Source: HIMB11 sp965657135 (GTDB taxonomy: Bacteria; Pseudomonadota; Alphaproteobacteria; Rhodobacterales; Rhodobacteraceae). From it: DNA of 64,000 bases. The notes below the pieces were generated by a model that was given only the letters and a program-made list of their open reading frames with translations, was not told where the DNA came from and made no database searches. Location of the stretch: positions 1-64,000 of the forward strand of contig CBFHNF010000003.1 of the NCBI GenBank assembly GCA_965657135.1, read 5' to 3'. A program made the translations under genes and the position numbers. Of this stretch, positions 16,714-25,374 are shown one piece after another (the first letter of the stretch is position 1; every line of letters begins with the position of its first letter).

Positions 16714-18354
16714 ATGAATATTCTTTTTATCATGTATGATCAGCTGCGCTTTGATTATCTTAGTTGTGCAGGCCATCCAATTTTGAAAACCCCCAATTTT
16801 GATCGCGTTGCTTCAATGGGGGTTCGATTTACAAATGCCTACGTGCAGTCTCCAATTTGTGGTGCAAGTCGCATGTCTTTTTACACGGGGCGATACACCT
16901 CAAGTCACGGTGCACAATGGAACAATTTTCCCTTGCGAGTTGGCGAACACACGTTGGGCGATCATTTGCGAAAAAATGGTATGGAGTGTTGGCTATTGGG
17001 AAAAACCCATATGAAAGCGGATTCCGAGGGAATGGAACGTTTGGGTCTGTCTCCTGATGATGTAATTGGGGCGCGTCAGGCAGAATGTGGATTTGATGTT
17101 TGGATCCGTGATGATGGGCTTTGGGGGTTAGGTCCGGATGGATTTTATGATGAAAAACGCTCGCCCTATAATGCCTATTTGAATGGCAAAGGGTATGAGG
17201 GCATTAACCCATGGGCCGATTTTGCGAATGCAGGGATCGAAAACGGCGAAAAGGCATCAGGTTGGATGTTCAAAAACGCCGATAAACCTGCAAACATTAA
17301 AAATGAAGATAGCGAAACACCATGGCTGACCTCTCGGACGATTGATTTCATAAATGAGGTAAAGGGACCTTGGTGTGCACATGTGAGTTATATAAAACCA
17401 CATTGGCCGTATATCGTTCCAGCCCCTTATCATAACATGTTCGGTCCTGCGGATGTCCCGCCGCCAAAACGTGATGTGATTGAATTAGAGGATCCACAAG
17501 AGATTTTTGGTGCCTACCAAAAAAATAAAATTGCCCAAGCCTTTCAAAGAGAGGATGTGCGTGAAAAGGTTATTCCGGCTTACATGGGATTGATCAAACA
17601 ATGTGATGATGAGTTAGGCCGCATTCTGGATCATCTTGAAGAGACAGACCAATTATCAGATACGATGATCGTCCTAACATCTGATCATGGAGATTATTTG
17701 GGGGATCATTGGTTGGGCGAAAAGGATTTGTTCCACGAACAATCTGTGAAAATCCCAATGATCATTTGTGATCCAAGACCACAGGCCGATGCAACGCGTG
17801 GCACAACTTGTGATGCTCTTGTTGAAAGCATTGATTTGGCAGCCACCTTTGTTGAAACGGCGGGCGGAGTGGTTCCGGATCACATCATTGAAGGACGCTC
17901 ATTGTTACCTTGGTTACGCGGTGAAACACCTGAATGGAGAGAATTCGTAATAAGCGAATTTGATTACTCGCCAACACCACAAGCCGTGCGGTTAAATGTC
18001 GAACCGCGTGATGCGCGACTGTTTATGATATTTGATGGTCGCTGGAAAATGATGCATGCAGAAGGTGGTTTCCGTCCCATGTTATTTGATCTAAAGAACG
18101 ATCCGGACGAATTTCATGATCTTGCAAAAGGTGATGAACATCAAGAGCAAATAGATCGCCTTTACGCTCTGCTGGCGCAGTGGGGTCGCCGTCCATCCCA
18201 GCGCGTTACAACATCAGAACAGGACATCAAAAATATGCGTGGTAAATCTCTGCGTCGCGGTATTTTACCATTTCTAGTTGATGGTAGCGAAGTTGATGAA
18301 GAATTGACCATGCATTACCGCGGACCGGTTGCATATAAAGGCGAGGTGGAATGA
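16714..18354 (+). CDS. Type I sulfatase / phosphonate monoester hydrolase family enzyme
   Basis: A 546-residue alkaline-phosphatase-superfamily hydrolase with no signal peptide, hence cytosolic. The formylglycine motif C49-G-A-S-R53 and following FYTGRY match the C-x-(A/P)-S-R rule, so Cys49 should be oxidised to formylglycine. Metal-ligand segments are MYDQLRFDY (residue 9 region) and TSDHGDYLGDHWLGEKD (about 323-339). The N-terminal region resembles phosphonate monoester hydrolases, so sulfate or phosphonate esters are both possible. Position just upstream of the reductive dehalogenase suggests desulfation before dehalogenation (inference). Confidence 0.82.
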   Translation: MNILFIMYDQLRFDYLSCAGHPILKTPNFDRVASMGVRFTNAYVQSPICGASRMSFYTGRYTSSHGAQWNNFPLRVGEHTLGDHLRKNGMECWLLGKTHMKADSEGMERLGLSPDDVIGARQAECGFDVWIRDDGLWGLGPDGFYDEKRSPYNAYLNGKGYEGINPWADFANAGIENGEKASGWMFKNADKPANIKNEDSETPWLTSRTIDFINEVKGPWCAHVSYIKPHWPYIVPAPYHNMFGPADVPPPKRDVIELEDPQEIFGAYQKNKIAQAFQREDVREKVIPAYMGLIKQCDDELGRILDHLEETDQLSDTMIVLTSDHGDYLGDHWLGEKDLFHEQSVKIPMIICDPRPQADATRGTTCDALVESIDLAATFVETAGGVVPDHIIEGRSLLPWLRGETPEWREFVISEFDYSPTPQAVRLNVEPRDARLFMIFDGRWKMMHAEGGFRPMLFDLKNDPDEFHDLAKGDEHQEQIDRLYALLAQWGRRPSQRVTTSEQDIKNMRGKSLRRGILPFLVDGSEVDEELTMHYRGPVAYKGEVE

Positions 18355-18363
18355 TGGCGCACC

Positions 18364-18600
18364 GTGCCCAACGTGTGGATAGATCTTACTCGTGGTCGAG
18401 GGAATTTACACAAACTGGGGGCGGCGCTGAATTGTTGGGAGGCAATAGCAATTGTGCGTGTCGGGTCACCCAACAGAAACCGCAATCCCAATTTTTTTAA
18501 GGCCTCACCTGAATGCATGTGTATAAAAGTCCATCAGATCACAATCGATGTGGAAATTGGGACGGTGATCACGACAGATATGATGAAACTTGATGGATAA
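18364..18600 (+). CDS. Possible small protein between sulfatase and dehalogenase (78 aa)
   Basis: A GTG-initiated frame fills the 255-base gap exactly, starting 9 bases after the sulfatase stop and ending 9 bases before the dehalogenase. I do not recognise the product. The ribosome site is unconvincing and a minus-strand frame overlaps, so it may be a remnant of a gene or non-coding. Confidence 0.3.
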   Translation: MPNVWIDLTRGRGNLHKLGAALNCWEAIAIVRVGSPNRNRNPNFFKASPECMCIKVHQITIDVEIGTVITTDMMKLDG

Positions 18601-18609
18601 GGTGCAAAA

Positions 18610-21600
18610 ATGAAGCTGTTTTCAGACAAGAACCGACCAGTCCACATGGGGCAGTATCCCTGTGAACGTTTGAAACGCGTGGCGACGATTGATTTGAATT
18701 CAGCCCCTAAGTTTCGTGCTTTATCGTTTCGTCGCCCAGATGCACCCGAAAATATTGTAAATGCAATGTGTGAATATCAGGCGATGTTGGATGCAATTCG
18801 CGACGGCCTGATTAATCGAACCAAAGCTGATATTCCCTCAGATCCGACCGAACGCGCCAATCACATAAAAGGGTTTGGCTATTTTTCCGATGCTTCAATG
18901 ATTGGGATTTGCCGATTGCATCAGGAGATGGTTTTAGACACACCAATTCAAAATCCAGATATTGAACGACTTGCGCATGCGCTGCGGACACGTCAGACGA
19001 AAACGCTGGCTTCTGGTATTGATGTTATTATGGCCGACCTTAAGGATTCAATGGAAGCGCCCCCCACCACGATTGAGGGGCATACACATGCCATTGTTTT
19101 CTTGTATGAAAATCCACGTGATTTATTGCCTGATGAACTAGGGACCGATTGGTTAGAGGATGCCCATGCCCATCGCGCCTGTTTGCGGGCTACAGAAACC
19201 GCGGCTGTGATTGCAAACTATATTCGTTTGCTAGGATACGATGCAAAATCACACTCTGCTGCAGCGAGTGACGTTGACTTGAACAAACTTGCTTTATCGG
19301 CTGGGTTGGTATGGGCAGATGATGGGGCATTGATTGCCCCCTATATTGGCAAAAATTTTGGGCTGGGTGTGATTACAACAACACTGGAATTGGCGTTGGA
19401 TCAACCGCTTGCCCCCCGTTCTGAACAACCGTGGTTTAAAACACAAGGTCCTGCTTGGTGGTTGGGTAAGGGGTTTTCAAAAAACGCATTCAACCGTGAT
19501 CCATTTTCCAAACGAAAATTCGTAGATGGACCGCATCCGTTTGAAAACCTGAAACGGGTGGACACACCAACCACCTTTATTGACGAGGCACGCGTCGCGC
19601 GTGTTCCAAAGCGAACTGATATGTTTGCGCGCGCGCAGTTCGGGGATATGGGCAAGAACCTGCAAGATGGGGCGAAAGGCGGGTATTATGCACGCAAAGC
19701 AGCGCCCTCCTGTGCTCAGCGCCGTGCCTTGGGGGCTTTTGTTTTGTTGCAAGATGGCGAGGCGAATGCAGAAGGTGCGCGTCCCACTGATTTGGCGCGA
19801 AATGCTGCAAACATTAAGGCGGCCAGTTACTTTTTGGGTGTAGACGCGGTTGGATTGTCGCGTTGTCCTGATTGGGCATGGTATAGCCATGACGCAACTG
19901 GCGCTGTGTTGGATCCCCCGCATAACAACGCGGTTTCAATGATTATTGATCAGGGATATGAAACGATGGAAGGCGCATCGGGCGATGATTGGATATCGGT
20001 TGCCCAATCAATGCGCGCGTATTTGCGCTTTTCATTGTTGGGTGGCGTGATTGCGCAGCAAATCCGCAATTTGGGATACATGGCTAAATCACATTCCGTT
20101 TTGGATGGCGAGGTGTTGCAACCGCCATTGTTGTTGCTGTCTGGTTTAGGTGAAGTCAGTCGTATTGGTGAGGTTATTTTAAACCCATACCTTGGGCCGC
20201 GCCTAAAATCAGGTGTTGTCACGACTGATATGCCGTTTGAATATGACAAGCCGATTGACTTTGGTCTGCAAAATTTCTGTGAAAACTGCAACAAATGTGC
20301 ACGTGAATGTCCTTCGGGTGCTATTACTGCGGGCCCAAAATTGATGTTTAATGGCTATGAAATTTGGAAGTCCGATAGCCAAAAATGTGCCAGTTATCGG
20401 ATATCAACAGAAGGCGGCGCCATGTGCGGGCGCTGTATGAAAACCTGTCCTTGGAACCTAGAAGGGTTGTTCGCAGAAGCACCGTTCCGTTGGGCCGCCT
20501 GCAATCTTCCATCACTTGCCAAACCATTGGCGAAACTTGACGACATGGTTGGAAACGGAGAGTTAAACCCAATTAAAAAATGGTGGTGGGATATCGAACT
20601 GTATGAGGATGGTGGATATAAACCTGCCAGAAAACCTATTAACGCGCGTGGTTTGCAAAAAGATCTTGATCTAAAATACGAAGATCAAACAATGGCGGTT
20701 TATCCCGCAAATTTGGCGCCGCATCCTTATCCATATCCGTTCCATATGGACCGTGAAGCCGGGATCGAAGCCTATCAGGCGATGGTCACGGCCGAGGAAT
20801 ACAAATTAAAATTAAAACGCGGGGAAACCGATCATTTGCATGTTTATTCAAGTGATGGTGATGCCCCTGTTGTTCGCGTGCAGGTCAGCAAAGTTGAAAA
20901 AATGACCAAAGATGTGACAAAATACGAATTTCAAACGCTTGATGGATCGTTATTGCCAGAATGGAGCGCAGGGGCGCATTTGGATATCGTTGTTGCCCCC
21001 GAATTTTTACGTCAGTATTCCATGTCTGGGGATCCAGCTGATCGCACCAAATATCAAATCGGTGTCTTGCGAAAAGATGAGGGGCGTGGCGGATCAAAAA
21101 TGATGCATCGTATTTTCGTAGAAGGGCGCAAAGTTTTCATATCAAAACCCATCAACCATTTTGATCTGGTTGAAGACGCAACCAAAACTTTTCTGATGGG
21201 TGGGGGGATTGGCATTACGCCCATGATTGCCTTTGGCCATCGTTTACATGCATTAGGCCGCGATTTTGAAATGCATTATTCGGCCAGTAAACAAGATACT
21301 GCAGGATATTTGAAGGATTTATCCGCGGTTCCATGGGCAGACAAAGTTCAGTTTCATTTTAGTGATAGAGGATCGCGCGCAGATTTGAATTCCATTTTAT
21401 CTGGCTATCAAGACGGTTGGCACGTCTACACCTGCGGTCCTGAACGTTATATGGATAGCGTTATTGTCGCGGCCGAGGCAAATGGTTTTCCTGATGATGC
21501 GCGTCATATAGAATATTTCTCGGTTCCGGAACAACCCGATTATGTGAACAGCGATTTCAAAGTTAAGCTTGCCAGATCAGCTATTGAATTCGTTGTCCCC

Positions 21601-21816
21601 GCGGATAAATCAGCAGCGGATGTTTTGATCGAAGCTGGATACGCGATCGATTTGAAATGCTCTGATGGGATATGCGGCGTCTGCAAATGCGGCGTTATCT
21701 CTGGCGATATAGAACACAGAGATTTCGTGTTATCCAAAAAACAGCGCGAGACAGACATCATCTTATGCCAAAGCCGCGCAAGCCGAGAGGGCGGGACCAT
21801 TGAAATTGATCTATAG
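18610..21816 (+). CDS. Self-sufficient reductive dehalogenase (RdhA fused to a ferredoxin-type reductase)
   Basis: A 1068-residue fusion. Residues about 1-690 form a cobalamin-dependent RdhA-like unit with two 4Fe-4S motifs: C557-ENC-NKC-AREC-P and, about 605-625, a Cys followed by CGRCMKTCPW. Residues about 755-990 form an FMN/NAD-binding reductase (LRQYSMSG flavin motif; GGGIGITPM nucleotide motif near 863). Residues about 985-1068 form a plant-type 2Fe-2S ferredoxin (C1017-SDGI-C-GVC, last Cys near 1053). There is no Tat signal and no RdhB anchor, so it is cytosolic and catabolic, like the BhbA type. It should use NAD(P)H directly to remove halide from an aryl substrate. The start follows AAGGTGCAAAA. 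Confidence 0.87.
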   Translation: MKLFSDKNRPVHMGQYPCERLKRVATIDLNSAPKFRALSFRRPDAPENIVNAMCEYQAMLDAIRDGLINRTKADIPSDPTERANHIKGFGYFSDASMIGICRLHQEMVLDTPIQNPDIERLAHALRTRQTKTLASGIDVIMADLKDSMEAPPTTIEGHTHAIVFLYENPRDLLPDELGTDWLEDAHAHRACLRATETAAVIANYIRLLGYDAKSHSAAASDVDLNKLALSAGLVWADDGALIAPYIGKNFGLGVITTTLELALDQPLAPRSEQPWFKTQGPAWWLGKGFSKNAFNRDPFSKRKFVDGPHPFENLKRVDTPTTFIDEARVARVPKRTDMFARAQFGDMGKNLQDGAKGGYYARKAAPSCAQRRALGAFVLLQDGEANAEGARPTDLARNAANIKAASYFLGVDAVGLSRCPDWAWYSHDATGAVLDPPHNNAVSMIIDQGYETMEGASGDDWISVAQSMRAYLRFSLLGGVIAQQIRNLGYMAKSHSVLDGEVLQPPLLLLSGLGEVSRIGEVILNPYLGPRLKSGVVTTDMPFEYDKPIDFGLQNFCENCNKCARECPSGAITAGPKLMFNGYEIWKSDSQKCASYRISTEGGAMCGRCMKTCPWNLEGLFAEAPFRWAACNLPSLAKPLAKLDDMVGNGELNPIKKWWWDIELYEDGGYKPARKPINARGLQKDLDLKYEDQTMAVYPANLAPHPYPYPFHMDREAGIEAYQAMVTAEEYKLKLKRGETDHLHVYSSDGDAPVVRVQVSKVEKMTKDVTKYEFQTLDGSLLPEWSAGAHLDIVVAPEFLRQYSMSGDPADRTKYQIGVLRKDEGRGGSKMMHRIFVEGRKVFISKPINHFDLVEDATKTFLMGGGIGITPMIAFGHRLHALGRDFEMHYSASKQDTAGYLKDLSAVPWADKVQFHFSDRGSRADLNSILSGYQDGWHVYTCGPERYMDSVIVAAEANGFPDDARHIEYFSVPEQPDYVNSDFKVKLARSAIEFVVPADKSAADVLIEAGYAIDLKCSDGICGVCKCGVISGDIEHRDFVLSKKQRETDIILCQSRASREGGTIEIDL

Positions 21817-21994
21817 GCTCGTCATGGAATTTAGTGCAAAGCCAGCGTATATGTCATGATCTGATCTACCGTATTAATGCGATTGAGTGGATCAGATGCA
21901 AAGTCAAAAGCGCGGCAAAGCCTTTTCAGTCATCGCACAATATTGAGTGATCAACATGTTGCATAAAAAGCCATAATTTAACTGTCATTGCGCC

Positions 21995-22008
21995 TTGAGA
22001 TCAATCAA
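21995..22008. promoter_or_regulatory. Candidate FnrL-type site in the 21817-22132 gap
   Basis: TTGAG-ATCA-ATCAA differs at one base from the FNR/FnrL consensus TTGAT-N4-ATCAA. It lies about 125 bases before the 134-aa gene. The rest of the gap holds an 8-bp inverted repeat (ATCTGATC at 21859, GATCAGAT at 21890) and no gene that I can support. Confidence 0.35.
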
Positions 22009-22132
22009 GAACGTTCCTGTGTTCAACCTTATGCCACATCCTCAGTGGAATGATCGCATGTGCTAAAGTTGGAAAAGGGCTAGAGTAAATACACGAATTT
22101 TCGTACAACGCTGAAAATAGATTGGAGAGCCG

Positions 22133-22537
22133 ATGGAATACACGTTTTTAGATGACATTGAACGCATGCATGCCGTTGCTTTTTACCAAAGCTATTACTA
22201 CGGCAACGCCGAGAAATCGGAACTTATTTCACATTTGGAACGTTTTCCCGCGCATATTGATTGGCTTTATCATGAGGTTATGTTTTTTCTCAAAAATGCG
22301 TCCTCTACCGCGCGTTACAGCGAGGGAAATGGCGCGATGATTGATATTCGTGATGACCAGATTTTTCAGTACTTTTTGACGGGTACAGACGAAACAAACA
22401 CCTATTATGATGCCCCATCGCTTGCCAATTACCCAGATCGTATCATCGATATTGCCGAATTTATGAACATGCATCCTCTCATTGTTGAGGTGATCGTTTC
22501 GCACAAACTGGCAGGATCAGATATTCAATTAAACTAA
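22133..22537 (+). CDS. Hypothetical protein (134 aa)
   Basis: I do not recognise this family. It is a soluble, acidic protein, rich in Tyr, Asp and His, with no CxxC or P-loop motif and no signal peptide. Segments such as HIDWLYHEVMFFLKNAS (about residues 43-59) and PLIVEVIVSHKLAG near the end look helical. The ATG follows TTGGAGAGCC, a clear ribosome site. It is preceded by a gap with a candidate FNR site and followed by the FKBP gene after about 75 bases. Confidence 0.6.
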   Translation: MEYTFLDDIERMHAVAFYQSYYYGNAEKSELISHLERFPAHIDWLYHEVMFFLKNASSTARYSEGNGAMIDIRDDQIFQYFLTGTDETNTYYDAPSLANYPDRIIDIAEFMNMHPLIVEVIVSHKLAGSDIQLN

Positions 22538-22610
22538 GTCGGTTCAACGTCTTGTGTCCCAATTCACAAAATGCTTGATTGGGACTGGGTATTACTGGGA
22601 CATCATCGCC

Positions 22611-23357
22611 ATGCTTATCGCTTTACGAATACTACTAACTATGATCGGACTATTCATCATGACTGCTGCAAGCGCAGAATTACAAATTGAAACTCTTTCC
22701 GAAGGCACGGGCCAAGCCGCTGAGGTGGGAAATAAGGTTTTTGTTCATTACACTGGCAAACTTGAAGACGGCAGTGTTTTTGATAGCTCACTCACGCGTG
22801 GGCAGCCCTTCTCGTTTACGCTTGGCGAAGGTCAAGTGATCCGTGGTTGGGAGCAAGGTATCTTGGGGATGAAAGTTGGCGAAAAACGCGTGCTCACGAT
22901 CCCACCCGAATTAGGATACGGGGCCGCTGGGGCAGGCGGTGTTATTCCACCAAATGCGACCCTGACCTTTGAAGTAGAACTATTGGATGCTATGGTGCCT
23001 CCGCAATTAGGGCAAGCATCTCCTCAAGATTTGCTGGATGCTCAAAAAGATGGAACAATCATTGTTGACATACGACGCCCAGAAGAATGGGTGGAAACAG
23101 GAGTCATCAAGGGGGCGGAGTTAATCACCGCATTTACGATGAATGGCGGTTTGCACCCAGAGTTTCAGTCAAAGTTTTTTGCACTGGTACAAGATCCATC
23201 AACGCCGATTATGTTATATTGCCGGACCGGTAATCGAACAGGCATGTTGGGCGATGCACTGATAAATCAGGTCGGATTAACAAATATTAGCCACCTAACA
23301 GATGGAATCGTTGGATGGTCCGCAAACGGATATGAAACGCAGAGCGTGTCCCAATAA
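22611..23357 (+). CDS. Exported FKBP-type prolyl isomerase fused to a rhodanese domain
   Basis: The 248-residue product starts with a signal peptide (MLIALRILLTMIGLFIMTAASA, then AELQIETL), so it should act in the periplasm. An FKBP domain follows (about 25-125; VHYTGKLEDGSVFDSS, LGYG, IPPNATLTFEVELL), then a rhodanese-like domain (about 133-240; DIRRPEEW, the active loop C-R-T-G-N-R-T, GIVGW). The active-site Cys is retained. The ATG at 22611 is chosen because it begins the signal peptide; an upstream start at 22554 adds an unlikely leader. Rhodanese substrates are unknown. Confidence 0.85.
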   Translation: MLIALRILLTMIGLFIMTAASAELQIETLSEGTGQAAEVGNKVFVHYTGKLEDGSVFDSSLTRGQPFSFTLGEGQVIRGWEQGILGMKVGEKRVLTIPPELGYGAAGAGGVIPPNATLTFEVELLDAMVPPQLGQASPQDLLDAQKDGTIIVDIRRPEEWVETGVIKGAELITAFTMNGGLHPEFQSKFFALVQDPSTPIMLYCRTGNRTGMLGDALINQVGLTNISHLTDGIVGWSANGYETQSVSQ

Positions 23358-23530
23358 GTCGTTGTTTATATGGGATACTCCTAGGTTCTTATACGTGGTT
23401 TGCCAAATTCTGCCAACGGGGGCGCATTTTTTAACATCTTTGGCTAAACTACAGAGATGGATGCGAAAAAACGATTCGGACAGCTAGTTTCAGACAAAGC
23501 TGTCTAACTGAGCAGAATAAAGGATGGTTG

Positions 23531-23812
23531 ATGGATCATATCGCCGAATTTGAACGCCGAATTATTGTGGCGCTGGATAAAATCGAACGACACATGAATT
23601 CTAAATCCATTGCTGCATCTGGCGTCCCGCAGTCAGAAGAAATGGCAGCTTTGACGATACGTAATTCAGAGCTCTTGAATGAGGTGGATCGGTTGCAAAA
23701 TGAGCTAAGTATTTTAAGGGCTGAACGTGCAGATGAAGTTGCCGAGCTAGAAGCGCTGCGTAAAGACCTAGAAGGTGCATTACAAGGCACCCATTCACAG
23801 GAGGGTTCGTGA
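23531..23812 (+). CDS. Small coiled-coil protein upstream of ZapA (93 aa)
   Basis: The product is almost entirely heptad-like: about residues 38-82 run as EEMAALTIRNSELLNEVDRL and onward with regular Leu, Ile and Val spacing. The stop overlaps the zapA start (TGATG), so the two are translationally coupled. The ATG at 23531 has AAAGGATGG upstream. A cell-division role resembling ZapB is plausible from the pairing with zapA, but I see no direct sequence identity to ZapB. Confidence 0.7.
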   Translation: MDHIAEFERRIIVALDKIERHMNSKSIAASGVPQSEEMAALTIRNSELLNEVDRLQNELSILRAERADEVAELEALRKDLEGALQGTHSQEGS

Positions 23813-24195
23813 TGCCAGAAGTAACAATTGAAATTGGTGGTCGTCAATTTGAAGTGGCCTGCCAGGATGGTGAAGAGCATTATTTACGTTCGGCGGAAAA
23901 ACTGTTGAATGATGAAGCGACTGTTTTACAAGAACAGATTGGACGCATGCCAGAACCGCGTATGTTATTGATGTCTGCATTGATGCTGGCAGATAAAACT
24001 GCGGCCCTGCAGGAAAAGCTAACGGCTGCAGAAAAATTACTGGACGATGCGCGCGTGGAGTTAGATCAGATTAAAAATGCTCCTGAACCTGAGGCAAAAA
24101 CAATCGAAGTACCGGTTATCCCGCCCCAAATTGGAGATAGCTTGGCCGATATCGCGGCACGCGCCGAAAGCCTAGCGCAGCGCTTAGAAGAATAA
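23812..24195 (+). CDS. zapA: Cell division protein ZapA
   Basis: A 127-residue ZapA: the N-terminal globular part contains VTIEIGGRQFEVACQDGEEHYLRSA and the ML..ALMLADK helix typical of the family, followed by a coiled-coil (about 62-90) and a Pro/Glu linker with a C-terminal helix. ZapA bundles FtsZ filaments at the division site. It starts within the stop of the coiled-coil gene. The ATG at 23812 is chosen over the GTG at 23809. Confidence 0.88.
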   Translation: MPEVTIEIGGRQFEVACQDGEEHYLRSAEKLLNDEATVLQEQIGRMPEPRMLLMSALMLADKTAALQEKLTAAEKLLDDARVELDQIKNAPEPEAKTIEVPVIPPQIGDSLADIAARAESLAQRLEE

Positions 24196-24233
24196 CAGAT
24201 CTGCCTATAATCGTCGAATACCGCACCAATCGT

Positions 24234-24707
24234 TTGACCGTTTACCATTGGGCTAAGGATATACAGCAGGTAGATTTGCGCGCTGATCTGATTGCGTCAT
24301 TACCCGATTTATTGGAGCCCGACATGATTGCACATTTGCCACCATCCTTTCATGTTTCAGAGCATGATATTGATGCGTGGATAGCTGAACGCTCTTTAGA
24401 AGCTGATGTGTTTCTGATCAAAGATGGCGTGTCTTTAAATCTCATTGGTTTGATGTTCTTGACGCGCCCGATCAACGCAGATGTCCATTTGGGATACTTG
24501 TTGGGAAAGTCAGCTTGGGGACAGGGGATCGCCACGGAACTTTTGACAGGGCTGTTAGAGCACCTGTCAAAAACGAACCTGCGTTTGCTGGCGGGGGTTG
24601 GATTCGATAACCCCGCATCTGCACACGTGTTGGAAAGGGTTGGATTTGTAAAGATTGATCAAGATTCTGACTTAGACACAATGATGTATTCAATCACCCT
24701 AACCTAA
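24234..24707 (+). CDS. GNAT-family N-acetyltransferase (RimJ-like)
   Basis: An acetyltransferase with the acetyl-CoA loop (GKSAWGQGIATELL, about 91-104) and the N-x-ASxxVLExxGF motif (NPASAHVLERVGF, about 128-140) of ribosomal-protein and aminoglycoside GNATs. The only near-consensus start is a TTG at 24234, but the family motif T-x-R-L-T begins before it and the frame is open upstream without ATG, GTG or TTG, so the true N-terminus may lie a few codons upstream at a rare start. Substrate unknown. Confidence 0.72.
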   Translation: MTVYHWAKDIQQVDLRADLIASLPDLLEPDMIAHLPPSFHVSEHDIDAWIAERSLEADVFLIKDGVSLNLIGLMFLTRPINADVHLGYLLGKSAWGQGIATELLTGLLEHLSKTNLRLLAGVGFDNPASAHVLERVGFVKIDQDSDLDTMMYSITLT

Positions 24708-24708
24708 A

Positions 24709-24727
24709 TAGGCCCCAAAGGGGCCTA
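24709..24727. terminator. Terminator between the convergent GNAT and grxD genes
   Basis: An 8-bp perfect stem TAGGCCCC-AAA-GGGGCCTA. It can act for the plus-strand gene and, with the TATTTAGG that follows on the other strand, for grxD. Confidence 0.7.
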
Positions 24728-24754
24728 TAAGTAGATAGAAGACGGCTCTTAATT

Positions 24755-25117
24755 TTACCCGTTTGCTTCGCGAATTTTGTCTGCGGCTTCTTTGTCGAAA
24801 CCAACGCCATTGTCCGTAAACAAAGTGTCCAGTTCACCTGAAAGGGTCATTTCGGTAATGATGTCACATCCACCCACAAATTCACCCTTAACATAGAGCT
24901 GTGGAATTGTTGGCCAGTCTGAGTAATCTTTGATCCCTTGGCGGATATTGTCGTCCGCTAAGACATTTACATCCATAAATTCAACGCCCATGTAATTCAA
25001 AACACCTGCAACGCGGCTGGAAAACCCGCATTGCGGCATTTCTTTTGTGCCTTTCATGTAAAGCACAACATCGTTTGATTTTACGGTTTCGTCGATTTGG
25101 GTTGTTGCATCGCTCAT
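24755..25117 (-). CDS. grxD: Monothiol glutaredoxin GrxD (Grx4)
   Basis: A 120-residue protein with the monothiol active site C-G-F-S (about residues 31-34, in MPQCGFSSR), the TVP-like WPTIPQLYVKGEFVGGCDI segment that binds glutathione, and a C-terminal helix. It carries or delivers 2Fe-2S clusters with a BolA partner. The bolA-like gene lies 20 bases upstream in the same direction, as in many Alphaproteobacteria. The start follows AAAGGATC. Confidence 0.93.
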   Translation of the reverse strand: MSDATTQIDETVKSNDVVLYMKGTKEMPQCGFSSRVAGVLNYMGVEFMDVNVLADDNIRQGIKDYSDWPTIPQLYVKGEFVGGCDIITEMTLSGELDTLFTDNGVGFDKEAADKIREANG

Positions 25118-25137
25118 AACTATGATCCTTTGCTCTG

Positions 25138-25374
25138 CTATTCAGGGACTTTTGTCGTCAGTGCCAGCGCGTGAAGCTCGCCATGTGATCCGTCCATTTT
25201 GCCTTTTAATGCGGCATAAACCGCACGTTGTTGTTGAACACGGTTTTTGCCGCGGAAACTTTCGTCAATCACTTCGGCCGCATAGTGATTGCCATCACCC
25301 GCCAAATCCGTGATCGTAATCTGCGCATTCGGAAATGTTTCGCGAATTAACGCTTCGATTTCATGTGCCTGCAT
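25138..25374 (-). CDS. BolA-family protein
   Basis: A small (78 aa) BolA/IbaG-like protein: the FPNAQITITDLAGDGNHYAAEVI region and FRGKNRVQQQRAVYAAL are family hallmarks, and the HGELHALALTT segment supplies a conserved His for cluster binding with the glutaredoxin. It is co-directional with grxD 20 bases away, matching the known Grx4-BolA partnership. An alternative start two codons earlier (25380) is equally likely. The ribosome site AAGGAG lies inside a 7-bp hairpin (see findings). Confidence 0.88.
   Translation of the reverse strand: MQAHEIEALIRETFPNAQITITDLAGDGNHYAAEVIDESFRGKNRVQQQRAVYAALKGKMDGSHGELHALALTTKVPE

Noticed and set aside
18315..18518. Minus-strand 67-residue frame over the sulfatase end
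   Set aside because: Antisense shadow with no ribosome site or recognised family.
24195..24234. 6S RNA gene after zapA
   Set aside because: In many genomes 6S RNA follows zapA, but only about 40 bases separate zapA from the next gene here.
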